This document shows positions 34,478 to 46,300 of a stretch of 64,000 nt of DNA, piece by piece; the first letter of the stretch is position 1, and the number at the start of each line of letters is the position of its first letter. This stretch comes from Teleogryllus oceanicus (taxonomy: Eukaryota > Arthropoda > Insecta > Orthoptera > Gryllidae). Both the position numbers and the translations under genes were made by a program. The notes below the pieces were generated by a model. That model did not search any database. It saw nothing but the letters and a program-made list of their open reading frames with translations, and was not told the origin of the DNA. The DNA lies in contig CAXIVR010000003.1 of the NCBI GenBank assembly GCA_964035755.1, positions 169,073,840-169,137,839 of the forward strand, given 5' to 3'.

Positions 34478-35285
34478 TGAGACATACTTTCCAAAAAAGC
34501 CCTTAAAAAGCATTAACTGTGAATATTGGGACTCAGTAATAAATTGTAAAATCAAAAACAAAATAACTAAAAATAGCATTTAAAAAATTTAAAATTTAAT
34601 TTGAATTAATAAGAAAGATTCAAAAAAACCACCCATATTTAAATGAGGAGGCAAAACGTATATATTTGGAAAATTTTCGATAAAAAGGGGGAAAGAGTAA
34701 AAAAAAAATTTAAACTATGCAAAATAAAGGCAATCTATCGGCCTCTTGTCGAAAAGTTTCCACTAAAAATAAAAAGTGACTTTTTTCCCGTATCATAACT
34801 TTTTTTTTTAACACATTTATTAATTTTTAATTTAAATTTCATCGTTTATACAATCCTTGACAGATGTTTTTTTAGACTTATTCTAGTTAAAATATCTAAG
34901 GTAACTTAACCCTATACATTGAAGAGGATACTCTGGGGGGAACTTTGGAGTTAAGGAACCGGGGTTTGGGTAAAAGTCTGGGGGAAAAGGGTTCAAAAAA
35001 AAATCTATTTTTTCGGGTGGGTTGGGTTTTTCCCGGGAGTTTTTGGGATGCTGCTGGTAATTTTCTGTTAGGGTTTGGTGAATAATATTTTTGTCCCGGG
35101 TCTCGAGGGTCTCGTTTTAAAAGACCGCTTGTGTCTCGGCAGGCGGCGTCTCCCGGGTTTCCCTTTTAGGGGGCATCCGATGGCGCACCAACCGTTTCCG
35201 TTGCCGCCGGTTCCCGGGGGTGGGTTTCCCCCTGATGGATCAGCCGTCGATAACAGAGGCGCCCGGCCCCGTTTGCACCCTTTTC
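34478..35285. other. AT-rich spacer then mixed segment
   Basis: AT-rich to about 34,930, then G- and T-run-rich with a CpG-bearing patch at 35,090-35,280. No feature recognised. Confidence 0.45.
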
Positions 35286-35924
35286 ACCTTTCCCCCTTTC
35301 GTTTTACCTCCACCTCGTCTGCCCCTATCTCCAACCTTCCCCTTCCTCCATCTTTTCTAGATATACCTCCATTTCTGGCCCTTTTAAATTCTTAAATATA
35401 CCTCCACCTTCCTAAATATACCCCCCACTTCTTTGTGCCTCTAATTCCACCTTTCTAAACAAACCTCCGGGGTTGGGCTGCCTCTAACGTCACCTCTTTT
35501 CGGGACCCCCCTCCTCCTTCTCTTCCCTTCCCTTGCCTTCTAAAAATATCCCCCCTAACTCTCTGCCTCTATTCCCCCCTTTTCTAAATATACCTCCAAA
35601 TTCTCTGCCCTCTTTCCCCCACCTTCTCTAAACAAAATTCACCCTTTTTTCCCTCTATCTCCACCTTTCTTTTAAATATACCCCCACCTTTCTAAACATG
35701 CCTCTATCCCCGTCTTCTCTAACTCCACCCCCCTTTACCTCAACATTTCAGTACCTCCTCCCTTTCTGCCTCGGCTCCCACCTTCTCTAGATATTCTCGA
35801 CCTGTCTGCCCCCACCTCCCCACCTCCCCCTATTTCGGGGGTCTACCCCACCTGCTATCTCATATTCAGGTAACTCTACCTCCACTTGAGCCCCCATTTC
35901 AAACTTTACCCCCAACCCCGGTGC
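35286..35924. repeat. Pyrimidine-rich minisatellite (TCTAAATATACCTCCACC-type)
   Basis: Degenerate units of about 40 bp alternate a TTCTAAATATACCTCCACC-like segment with a CTCTGCCTCTA(A/T)CTCCACC-like segment, repeated at least ten times. It leads directly into copy 2 of the local CT repeat. Confidence 0.75.
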
Positions 35925-36245
35925 CCCCTACAGACCCTATCTTCTCTTTATCTGTCTTTTTTGTTTTTTCCCTTTTTCTACTTTACCTCCGCTACCCCAC
36001 ATCCAGGTAACTCTACTTCCCCTTCAACGTCTCTACATTCCTTCCTTTTACCCCCAAATCAGGTGCCTCTACAAACCGCTACCTCCACCTCATCTAACCC
36101 TTTTTATTCCCCACCTCTACCCCCGCTTTTATCTATATTGCGTTATCTCTAGCTCTACCCCCAGTGAACCTATCCCTTCACTGGGCAGCCCGATTAACGA
36201 CTTATTTTAAAAGGGGAAACTATCCCTTTAAATTTTCCTTCAAAA
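35925..36245 (+). repeat. Local CT-rich repeat, copy 2
   Basis: Second copy of the segment at 32,540-32,860. It shares TTTATCTGTCTTTTTTGTTT, ACATCCAGGTAACTCTACTT, ACATTCCTTCCTTT and the end GATTAACGACTTATTTTAAA. Confidence 0.65.
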
Positions 36246-36639
36246 GGAAAAAAGTCGGGTGTTCCATGTTAGATTTACCAATGTAAAAGATCCCGGTAAG
36301 GTTTTGAGTTAAAAAAATTTAAAATTGTTTGTTTTCGCCCAGGGATGCCTTCTTCTTCTACCCAGATGCTAAGGAGCGTGGAAAAAATTTTCATGGTCAT
36401 TCTGGGGCCTTTGGTGGGCTAACCTCACCACCTACAACAACGCATCATTTATTGATTGACTGATAATTCCTTTTTTTTTATCTACCACTTTATCGTTCTT
36501 AAAAACCCCTTTTGATTACAATCGGCCCCAAGACTCATCGCTTATGAAGTAAAACCGGCCTGTTAATATTTTTCTCAGCGCCCCCTGGGGTATTATTCAA
36601 TTGATTGATTTTTGTTTCTGAGCGCGTCAATTGGTATGG
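36246..36639. other. AT-rich linker
   Basis: Mixed AT-rich sequence, with GCTAACCTCACCACC at 36,418-36,432. No feature identified. Confidence 0.4.
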
Positions 36640-36965
36640 GCATTAGCCCCGAAGTTTTAGTGAATGTTTTATCACCCTAAGTAAAGGTGTGGAAATATAA
36701 GGAAAAGGGAAAAGGAAGAAAAGATCGTTTGGGCCGTTTCCTCCCTTTTTTTAAGTAATACTCTGGCATCTGGTTTTTGTTTATCCCGGGGAAATGGCGC
36801 CAGAGTTTCCCCCAAACAACGATGAATTTGACCTATCTTTGCCAGCGTCAAATGACCTGCCAGAATTGGGGGTCAACCCAGGGCCTCGGTCAGGGGGCCC
36901 CAGTGAACCCTTCCCCTTGCTGATCCAAAACATTTTGGGAAAATATGAAATCGAAGGAATGATTT
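36640..36965 (-). mobile_element. SINE-A, copy 7 (partial)
   Basis: On the minus strand: a head remnant with CACTGGGGCCCCCTGACCGA and GGGTTGACCCCC (B-box position) near 36,873. Then GGTCAAATTCATCG near 36,822, the core ATAAACAAAAACCAGATGCC near 36,765-36,785, and a GA-rich plus-strand stretch (36,703-36,725). The A box is missing or unreadable and the 3' end is degraded. Confidence 0.65.
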
Positions 36966-37320
36966 TTTTTCCCCCTTAAGAAAAATTGATTTTAAGTCCC
37001 CCCTTTCCCTTTTTTGGGGTTTAAAGTTGATCTAGGGGTCCCAGTTGTGTTTCGTTATCCTTCCCCTACGAGATGGCGGGAGCCTAAACACCTTTGAAGT
37101 CCATCACAACTCAAAAGTAGTCATTGAGTCGTGAGTGTAGATTAAATATTTTCAACAAACTGGTCTCCAGAATTGATAACTTTCCCTTTTGCCCCTTTTT
37201 TTTAGGAGTTTCAGGAAGTTCATTATATCTCAATTTTTCATCTTTGACTATTGTTCTTATGAGTTGACCTATTTTTTGAGACACCAACTGCAAGTAAGGC
37301 CTCCCTAGTGCAGATGAAGA
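36966..37320. other. AT-rich left flank of the tandem duplication
   Basis: No gene seen. The last bases before the duplication are AGTGCAGATGAAGA. Confidence 0.5.
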
Positions 37321-39889
37321 TCGCAGGCAAGGTCACAACCCCCACTTGAAATTCGCAGACCTGCGTGCGGGGGAACCGGGGCAATATTTAAAACCGGGGT
37401 TACAAGATACCCGGATTGGCAATGATTACTGGATACCCATCATGAATCTTTTCCAATGAAGTTTACAATTATTTCCCCCAAAAGAGTAAAATTGTATTTC
37501 CTTTGTTCTAAAGCATAGAAAAGAAATTTAACTCAAGGGAAATTATCAGTCAAATTTAAATTGGGGAAATTTAAAGTAAAATTAAAAATTTCGAATCGAA
37601 GATAAGTTAACTTTTTGAACGGGGTTTTCTTAAGAATTTCAATTTAATTTGGTTTAACTTTCTACTCTCTTGGGAAGGGGGTTTAATATTCTTGTTTGTA
37701 AAAGTTTTTATCCCAAAAACAAAAATTGTTTTTATAGAGGTTTGTTAATTTATTTCAAATATTCCCATTTAAAAAAATTACAAATTATTTAATAAAAAAT
37801 AGCAGAAAATTAAAACAAGGAAAGAATTCACCAGTTGTCATATTCCTGCCCATTGGAAAAAAGTTAAGGCAGATTTTTTAAAGAAAATAAGGGAAATAGT
37901 AATAAAATAATTAGGGAAAAAAGAACATCATTCAAATTTCGGGTTGTTGGGTAGAAAAAATCTGCCCAAAATTTTTGTATGAATTTTTTATTCACCGTCA
38001 CACACCACTTCATGTTTCGGCCTTACCTTTTCTGGAATGGAAGGAAAATGAGGGCGGAGTGAGGGGAAATGCCCCCTGCTCGCAAAGGGGGGGCCGGGCA
38101 AGGTCGGGGGGCGGGGTTGACACGTCTGCGCCATCCTCCGATTTAAACATGGGGGCACTTTGGGTCACGAGCTGAAAGGAGAGGACATAGTCATCCAATT
38201 TGGTAACTTCAATTCCAAAACTTTTGTTCCCCAAAAAAGCCCCCCTCTAGATGACAATATCCCCCTCACCGTCCAGCGCGTAACCTTTAAAGGGGCCGGG
38301 GGTTTAAATCGAATTCAACTTGGGGCGTGACATCTCCTTTATACGCTTCAGTAGAGACGCGTTGGTGGGGGGCCCCAACGCGTTTTTCGGACACCCGCGG
38401 ATATTCCCCGTGGAAGCCAGAACGCTCTCATTGCTTTTCCCTTTCGACCGTTATTAATATAACGAGTCACCGGGGAAGAGATCTCACATAAATTACGCGC
38501 GCTTTGGGGCCAAACTCACTTATTCCCCCCGCCTCCCCGCGCCCCACACGCCTAATTGGCGGCGATGGGCCGCAAAGGGGTGTTGAAGGAAAGAGACGGC
38601 ACTCCCTTTTTAAAACCCTGTTAAAAAAGGTTTTTTCTGGGTTAAAAACAGAACTTGGTCCCGCGTTTAGCCCCCGAGCTGGGGTTGCCAATTTGGGTTC
38701 ATGCAGACGTGCACTGTCCCCACGCACATGTCGGGAGACCATGGAAGTTTAGATCTTCTACCCCCGGGGTGGACCACTGGGAAAAAATGAGGGGGGATCT
38801 TTTTTCACATATACGACATATCTCGTCTGTTAAGGGCTTTATTTTCTCAAAATAAAAAAAATCGAAAGTCTTGAAACATGAAATTTTGGAAAAATTTGGA
38901 AAAAAACCCAAAAAGGTTTTAATGAATATCCGCGCTTAAGTACAAAACAAGAAATATATTGGCGATCAATTTTCGAAAAAAAGAGATATGGGAAAAAAAG
39001 GGAAAATTTTTAAATGGTTAACAAAATTAACTGGTGGTACCACAAAAGAATACCAACGTTCTACAAGAGAACGAATTTGTAACGGTTAGTAATAATATAA
39101 TTTCCGCTATTTTCCATATTAACACAATTCCCAAAATTTTGGAACATTATTACAAAAAATAAATATTTAAAAGGGCATAAATTTAAAAACAGAATTATTT
39201 TTTAAAACACTTTTGTTTTTTATGTAGAAGACATTTTTAAATAAATACCTTTTATATATCTTGGGAAAAGTACTGGTGTTTACCCATCAGTTTCCGGGGC
39301 AAAGACAAAGGGTGTCGGAAAGTCAAGAGTAATGGGGGAAAAGTCTCTGGGGTCGGGGGAAATAAGCTGTTTCGACTGACGCATTTTTCCCACTTTCGGT
39401 TCGCAATGGTCTACTTTCCCAACCCTGATTTATCACTCCCTCCGAAACCCTTTTCCAAGTTTGGAACGGGTGAAGGTTTGTTTTTTTTCTTTCCCCTATC
39501 AGGGGAATCAAAATTCTTGTAAATGTTTCAGTGTTCTGATTCACAGTTCCCCGTGATAAAATCTAGAGAGTTTCCGGGAAACTTTAAAAAGGTTTTGATA
39601 TTAATGTATTTTAAGTGAAAATTAAGGGAAAATCAAAAATATATTATGTTTTTTTTTTTGTATATTTACCAAAAGGGATATTTTGGGATATTTATTTTCC
39701 TATATATATAAAAGGCTGAAAGGGAACGCATTATATCTTTTTTGAAAACATTATACATCAACAAAAAATTTTGGGGTTAATGGTCTCAAAATATCGCTTA
39801 CTTTTTCTGGTTCCCCAAAAAAGAAACGTAGGTATAGTTACTTTCTCCGTTTAGGAGTTTTTTACTTCTTCAGTCAAAGACTAATTTGT

Positions 39890-40790
39890 ACAGAACTTTT
39901 CTTTTCCTTTACAGCCCCCTTTTTCTGATTTCCCTTTTCGTTCCATCAACCTTTCCCCCAAACCTCCAAATTCCCCGTCACACCTCTTCACCCCCCCCCC
40001 TCCCCCCCGGCCCCCCTCACCCCCCATCAACTTGTGCTGCACATCAATTTTAAAAGAACCCCCTAAATATAGTAAAATTCAGTTCAAGTGCTTCCCAAAC
40101 AAGAATCGTTTCCTTTTAAAAAGATTTTTTCTCGAATGTGGGCCGACCCCCGAGGATATTTCCGGCCCGGGTTCTCAAATGCCCATTCATCTCCGCATGT
40201 CTCCCTCTCCTACTTTAAAAGAGTGCCGTAACTGTACTTTGGGGATCAGACACCTTCCCTCACCATGTTCTCATCCTTTCCCCGGGGCCCCCTTTTCCCC
40301 CCTACTTTTCCTCACCACTTGCCCCCCCTCCGTCTCTTGGGTTTTTTATTCCTTTTCCATTACCTTCTTTTATTCCCCCTCCCCCTTTCTGCCTTTTCCC
40401 AATTCTGTCCCCCCCGTGATTCTTCCCCTCCCGGTTCCCCCCAGCTTTTTGATTCTCCCCCCCTGCTTTTTTTAATTTAATCCCCCTGGGCCTTCTTTTC
40501 CCCGAAGTTGAATTTTTTCCGGGGCCCCGATTCTTCCCGTTCATTGTTTCTTCCCGCCCTTTTATTCTTCCCCATTTCCCTTTTATTCTTCCCACTCATT
40601 GATTTCTCCCGGGTTTCCCCTTTATTCTTCGATTTTTGAGCCCCCCAACCCGCCCTAATCTCCCCGGGGCCCCCCCGATTTTTTCTTCACCCCCTTCCCC
40701 TTTTTCCCACTTTTTCTCGCCCCCACCCTTTTAACCCCCCCTCCCCCCCCCTCCCCCCCTCCAGGGCCCTTTCTGGAACCCGGGCATAGA
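39890..40790. repeat. Pyrimidine-rich tract inside unit 1
   Basis: Units resembling TTCCCACTCATTGATT and TTTATTCTTCC recur at 40,530-40,640. It corresponds to 49,050-49,900 in unit 2. Frames here are compositional. Confidence 0.65.
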
Positions 40791-41929
40791 GTAAAGAGTC
40801 TTTTGGGCTATCTTTCGGGTTTCCCCCCAAAGGCCTGCCTTTGGGGCCTTGGGTTCCCCCGGTGAGGAGCCCCTGGGTTCCAACAAAAAACCCCCGGGAG
40901 CGGCGGCGGGTCTCCTGCAAGCGATAAACCCGGGGCGCCCCCGCCGCCCCCGGGCCCCGGGGGCCTTAAACGACCCGCCGCCACCCCCAGGCTCTCACCC
41001 CCCCCCCACTCCCCCCCTCCCCCCTCCTTCTACGTCCCTACCCTACTTCCGCCCCCCACCCCTAACCGAGCTTGGATCCTTTACACCCCCTTTTAAAAAG
41101 ATTTTAAACCCTTTATTGGAAAGTTGGGCCTCCAACCCAAGGAATATTTTTTTTGGTTTTTAAATTTTTGTTGGGGTGATGGTTTTTTATTTCCATTTCT
41201 ACCTACTTTAAGGGTACTTCCCCCTTTTCCCCTTCCCCAGCTAAAATTTTTTATTTGTTCCCCCGGGGGAGCCGTTTCCTAGGGTTGTTTAAGGCCCCGG
41301 TCTGGGGGACCTTCCCCTTACCGACCGTTTTTATGTGCTTATAATTTATATTTTTTCAGTTCATAGTGTTGGGGTTTAAAAATTTTTTTTTCACGGTTTT
41401 TTTAATGAAAAAAACAAAACGTCGGAAAGGGTTTGAAACTCAAAATGCAAAATTACTTGAATAATTGAAAGGGGAAAAAACATCACCGATATTGAAGATA
41501 GAGGGGGTGAAGATTACAAGGGGCACAAAACAAAAAAAAAAGGGTCCAAAAACCCCGTGGTCTGTTTCTCTTTATTTTAACGCGCTCAAATACGAATTCT
41601 GAAGCCATTTTGTTTCCCCCACCTTCCCAAATTTTTTTTGATCGCCTTCCATTTTTTAAAAAACTTTAGAAACTAGATGATTTGGTAAAGAGTGTCAGAT
41701 TTTGACTTCCCCTTTGGGGCTCCAAATGAATAAATCTTTGAAATCGAAATGGACGGGGAAAAGGGTTTTAAATTTTTCTGCTCTCTTAAAAAAAAAACAA
41801 CAACCCATAGAACCCGGGGGCAGCAAGTGGAATTTCAGTAATGGAAAAAACAAAGGAAAAGATTCAGCATTTGCTCAAGGGGCGAAAGGGGAAAATATAA
41901 ACCTTGGGGTTCCCCGCGTCTGGGAAATT

Positions 41930-42410
41930 TCCCTGCAAAAAATCCCTTTTGCCGGGGGCCGCCCCGCTCCCCCATGCGCGGGAACCCCCTACACCTGTCG
42001 CCCCCGGGGCCCTTTTGCCCCGGGAACACCGCCGGCGGGGGGCGGCCCCGCCCCTTTCCCCGGCGGGGCAGGGGAGGGGCGTGGCGGGCAGTGACGGGTT
42101 TACACCCGACTCGCCCCGGGGAGGGGCCCCCAAAGGTTCCCAAAAGATTTTGGGGCGACGGCCGGGGCGTGGGGGAAAAGCGCCGCTTTTCGCGTGTGGT
42201 TTGATGGGGGCGGGAAAACGACGCGGGCGGGGCGCCGCCGTTTTTAGGGCTGCGCGCCCGGCCCAAAACGCGTCAGGGGGCGCGCGACGCGTAAATTGGT
42301 TTCGATTCGCCAGCACTTTTTTTTCCCGGGGACGGGTCGGTTTGCCGCCAGCGGGGGGATTTTGGCCTGGAGGCGAGTTGCCGGGGAAATGCCGGGCAGC
42401 CCCGAGTCTA
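41930..42410. other. GC-rich patch inside unit 1
   Basis: CpG-rich sequence matching 51,060-51,540 in unit 2 (shared CCTACACCTGTCGCCCCC versus CGATACACCTGTCCCCCC, and CGGGCAGTGACGGGTTT versus GGCGGCAGTGACGGGGTT). Overlapping frames on both strands do not keep the same reading frame between the copies, which argues against coding. Confidence 0.5.
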
Positions 42411-45400
42411 ATTGAATTGGGTCAAAACCTCCGGGGTTAAAAATTTAACTGGTTTAGATAGATGGCCAAGGGGATACATTTTATTTCCAAAGGGGTATTT
42501 ATTTTCAAGAATGAATAAATTTTTGTTTCAAAAAGTTAGTTTTATTTCGAATAAAATTTCGTCTTTTTATTTTTTTAATGCCCATTTTGGGAAAATTTTT
42601 ATCGTTTCCAGTTGTTCATTCCGCATGAGACGTTTGGTTGGGAAAAAACGTAACTTCCCGTGAAAACCAAGGGTTTTTGTCTGCCGGGAAAAAGTTCTAT
42701 TTCACTCTAGCGAAAATGTGTAGTTTTTCATGTTTCGGAAAACACACTTTTTTTAAAAAATTTATTCTTGGGAAACTGTTCGGGGAAAAAATGATCCATC
42801 AGTAGCTCCCTTGGGCAGCCCCTTTTCCGCTTTCCATGACCCCGACCCGGTTCACCCCGGTCGGGGAGATTATAAAATGGTTTCCTTTTTTGTATTTTGT
42901 TTACGATGAGAAAGCCCCAATTTCAAAACGGATGACATTATGCGGCGAGGGTGTGTGTGTTAACCAATTGTTCGAAGACCGGATCGCCGCTGATAAGGGT
43001 TAGGACCGGGCAGAAGCCGTTATGCCAATTTCGGGGAGACAAATAGTAAAAAACTGGGGAAAATTAAAGAGCCCCAAGAAAACTTGGGACATTTTTTCAA
43101 CCCCCGATTTTACCATTTTCCAAAAAATAAATAAAGAAAATTGAAATACAAATTCCTCAAAACTTCCATTTCAGCAATTTAAAACTCACATTGTGAGGTC
43201 ATTACTCAATTTAAAAAATTTTTAAGTTTTATCTGTTTTTTTTTTGAAGTGGAAATTTGTTTATAATCAAAAAAAGTTATTTTTTATCAATTTTGACGCA
43301 TTTTTAAAACATAACAATAAAATCTCCTAATTCCCTTTTCTCCCCTTTCCCCTTTTATGAAAAGCAAAAAAGAAACTTTTGACTGACCTGAAAAGTTATC
43401 TGAGAGAAAAAACATTAAATAAAAACCTGTTGGCTTGATTTTTTTTTGGCACATTCTTGAATAAAAATTTGGGTCCGTTTCTGAAAAAAAAATTGGGAAA
43501 AAATTTAAAATTGTCTACGTCGGCCAAACTCAGCCCAAAAATACTCATATTTCCGAAAAATTAACATAACCCTTTTAAAAATATGTTTTTTGGGGAAGAC
43601 ATTTCCCTTTAAAAAAGCCTTTATCTTAAAAAATTTAAGTTGTAAAAGACACCGGAATTTAAATGTTTTTTTTTTCGAAAAAACAGGGGTTTTAAAGAAA
43701 ACGAGTCACCTAAACCCAAAACTCTTCCTCCACACTTCCCCTAAAAAATTTTTAAACAAAAAAATTTCTGGGAATTTTTTCCGAAATTTTAAAAAAAAAT
43801 TTGGGGGTTCATGTTAAGTACCCCCCCCAAAAATTGAATTTTTAGTTTCCAAAATTAGGGGGGCACGACATCAGCCAGATCGATAGAGGAATATCCCGCA
43901 AAACGCTGTTCATAGATGGACAGACGGGCGGACGAACCCTTTTTCCATCAATCGGGTTTTTTTATCAAATCAAAAAACATGGATTCTGACTGAACAACGG
44001 CAGAAAGGGAATATATTATATTTTTATTTGGGGAATAAGCTGATAAGTAAAAAAAAAAATTTTTTTGGGGGGAAACAAAAAAAAACTTTAATCTTTAAAA
44101 CAGGGATTAATGATATTAAAAAAAAAATCAACATAAAATTTTTATTTTAAAAAACACCCTTTATTTGAAAAAATCATTTTCACCCTACTTTAATTCAGTT
44201 ACAAGTTGTTTTTAAAAAAATTTAAATGTTTATGACTTATCAGCTTATTCCCGGATCAAAATATAGGAACAAAATTTATCCCTTTTTTTTGATACCAGAA
44301 CCCGTAAAAACGAGGTTTTTTTTAAGAAATTTACTCTTTTTCCCCTAGCATTTAAAAAATTTCCCCTATAATAAACAAAGGAGACATAAAAAACCCCCAA
44401 AAGTTTTTAGTAAAAAATTTCATATTTTATGAACCAAAACGTTTAACTTTTAATACACTGATTTTTTTTTTTAAATTTTGGAGGTTTTTGAAAAACGGGA
44501 AATTTTATGATATTTTTAAATTTTTCCTTTTTTTAATAAAACATTTTTTCCTTTTTTAATAATTATTTTCAAAAAAATATTCAGTCAAAATTTTAAAATG
44601 TTGAAAAAGTAATGTGAGATTGAAACTGAAGACAACCCAAATACGCAGTTTTCGGGCTGATAAGGGAAACATATTGTTGAGGTTTTTTTCCCCTATTATT
44701 TTTCCCTAACTATAGATCAAGGAAGAAAAAATATTTTATACCCGGGCCCAGTGAGTGTATTTTCTTTTTATAAAATTGTTTAGATGTTTACTTTTTAATT
44801 ACACAATAGTATAGAGAGGAAAAAAATTTAAATCCTCAGTAATACCCCCGCATTTTCTGTCGAAAACTCAATGTTTAAGTTTTTTGGGTGTTTGTTTTTG
44901 TAAAATTTGTACACACTATATGATTTCCCCCTTTAATTCCATGTGATCGCAAAAGGGGATAACTAAAAACAAACGTATTTTAACTTCTTCCCCTTTCCCC
45001 CTAATACAAACCAAAAAGATTTTTTTCCAATTTAATTTATCCCCAATTATTTTATGTTTTACGAAAGCAGCCAAAGCACAAAAAAAAGAAATTAAGCAAT
45101 AGCGCTTCAGGCTGGGCACAATTTCTTTTTTTCCTCAATGCATTGAGTGATGTTTTGGGTTTTTATCTTTGGGAGAAAACAAAAACATATAATTTATGTT
45201 TTATAAAATGCAGAAGGTTAACAAATGTAGATAATTTTTTGTCTCTTCAACGGGGGTTTGGACCCCTTTATGTTTCGTGAAATATTTTTAAAATTTTATC
45301 TTATAAAGTCTTTATTGCCCCAAAATATGTAAGCAAACGTTTTTTCATAAAAAAAATTAGAACTATTTGTTTTCTTGTAAAATTTATGATAATTAACGAA

Positions 45401-46119
45401 AGATACAATCATTATAAGGAAACCCCCGATGGAAGGGAAAGGGCTTTTCAAAAATTTGAAAACGGGTATAAGATGATTTTAGAATATAACTGTTACAAAA
45501 AAAATTTAAAGATACAATTACTGAAAGTGGAATATATTTTCCTTTTAAAAAAAAAGATTTCACTTGAAAAGACTATCTTAAAATATAAATTTTAATGTCG
45601 GGGAAAATATACAAGGAAAAAAAAATTTTTTAAAAGTCAATAACTGTGAAAAGGTCGGAAAGGAAATCCTCTGATAGCACGTATGTAAACAGAAAAAACC
45701 CGGGTCAAATAAAAATACCAACGCCCATTGACTTTTCCCCGGTTTGAATTTTTTTAAACAATGCAAACCCTGGTTTGGCCCTTTCAAATAAATAACTAGT
45801 TTCGGGCTTTTCGACGCAATACGCTCCCAACAAAATGAAGCCAAAAATACAAATGCAAAAAATGAATTGTTTACTTGGAACGATGATAAATCTGATTATT
45901 TTTTTTCCCGCCTTTTTTTGCTCAACTCTCTGAATACTGGATTATATTACAAAATAATGTTGCCCCACATGTAATAAAAGAAAAATTCAATTAAATATCT
46001 TATAATGAGATGAAATTTAGATAAAAAAGACTTAACCCAAATTTTTTCATGACGATTCTTTTTTTTTTAGCCAAAAGAAAATATAAAAATATCTATTAAA
46101 TCCTTGTAAAACCAAAAAA

Positions 46120-46300
46120 ATGTATTCTAAATAATATATAAATATATAAAAAAATATAAAAAATTTAAAAAATAAAATATAAAAATATATAAAATAAAAA
46201 TAAAAATAAAAATTAAATAAATAAAATATAAAAAAAATATAAATGAAATATTAAAAAAAAAAATTAAATAAATAAAATATTAAAAATGTAACTAATGTAC
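46120..46300. repeat. AT-simple satellite at the end of unit 1
   Basis: Degenerate AAATATAAAATAAAT-type sequence starting after TGTATTCTAAATAATATATA. The counterpart is at 55,320-55,490. Confidence 0.8.

Noticed and set aside
38010..38234. Conserved short protein shared by both tandem units (also 47,160-47,552, minus strand)
   Set aside because: A small MFKSED patch is shared, but the copies switch frame on both sides of it and the match reflects nucleotide identity of the duplication.
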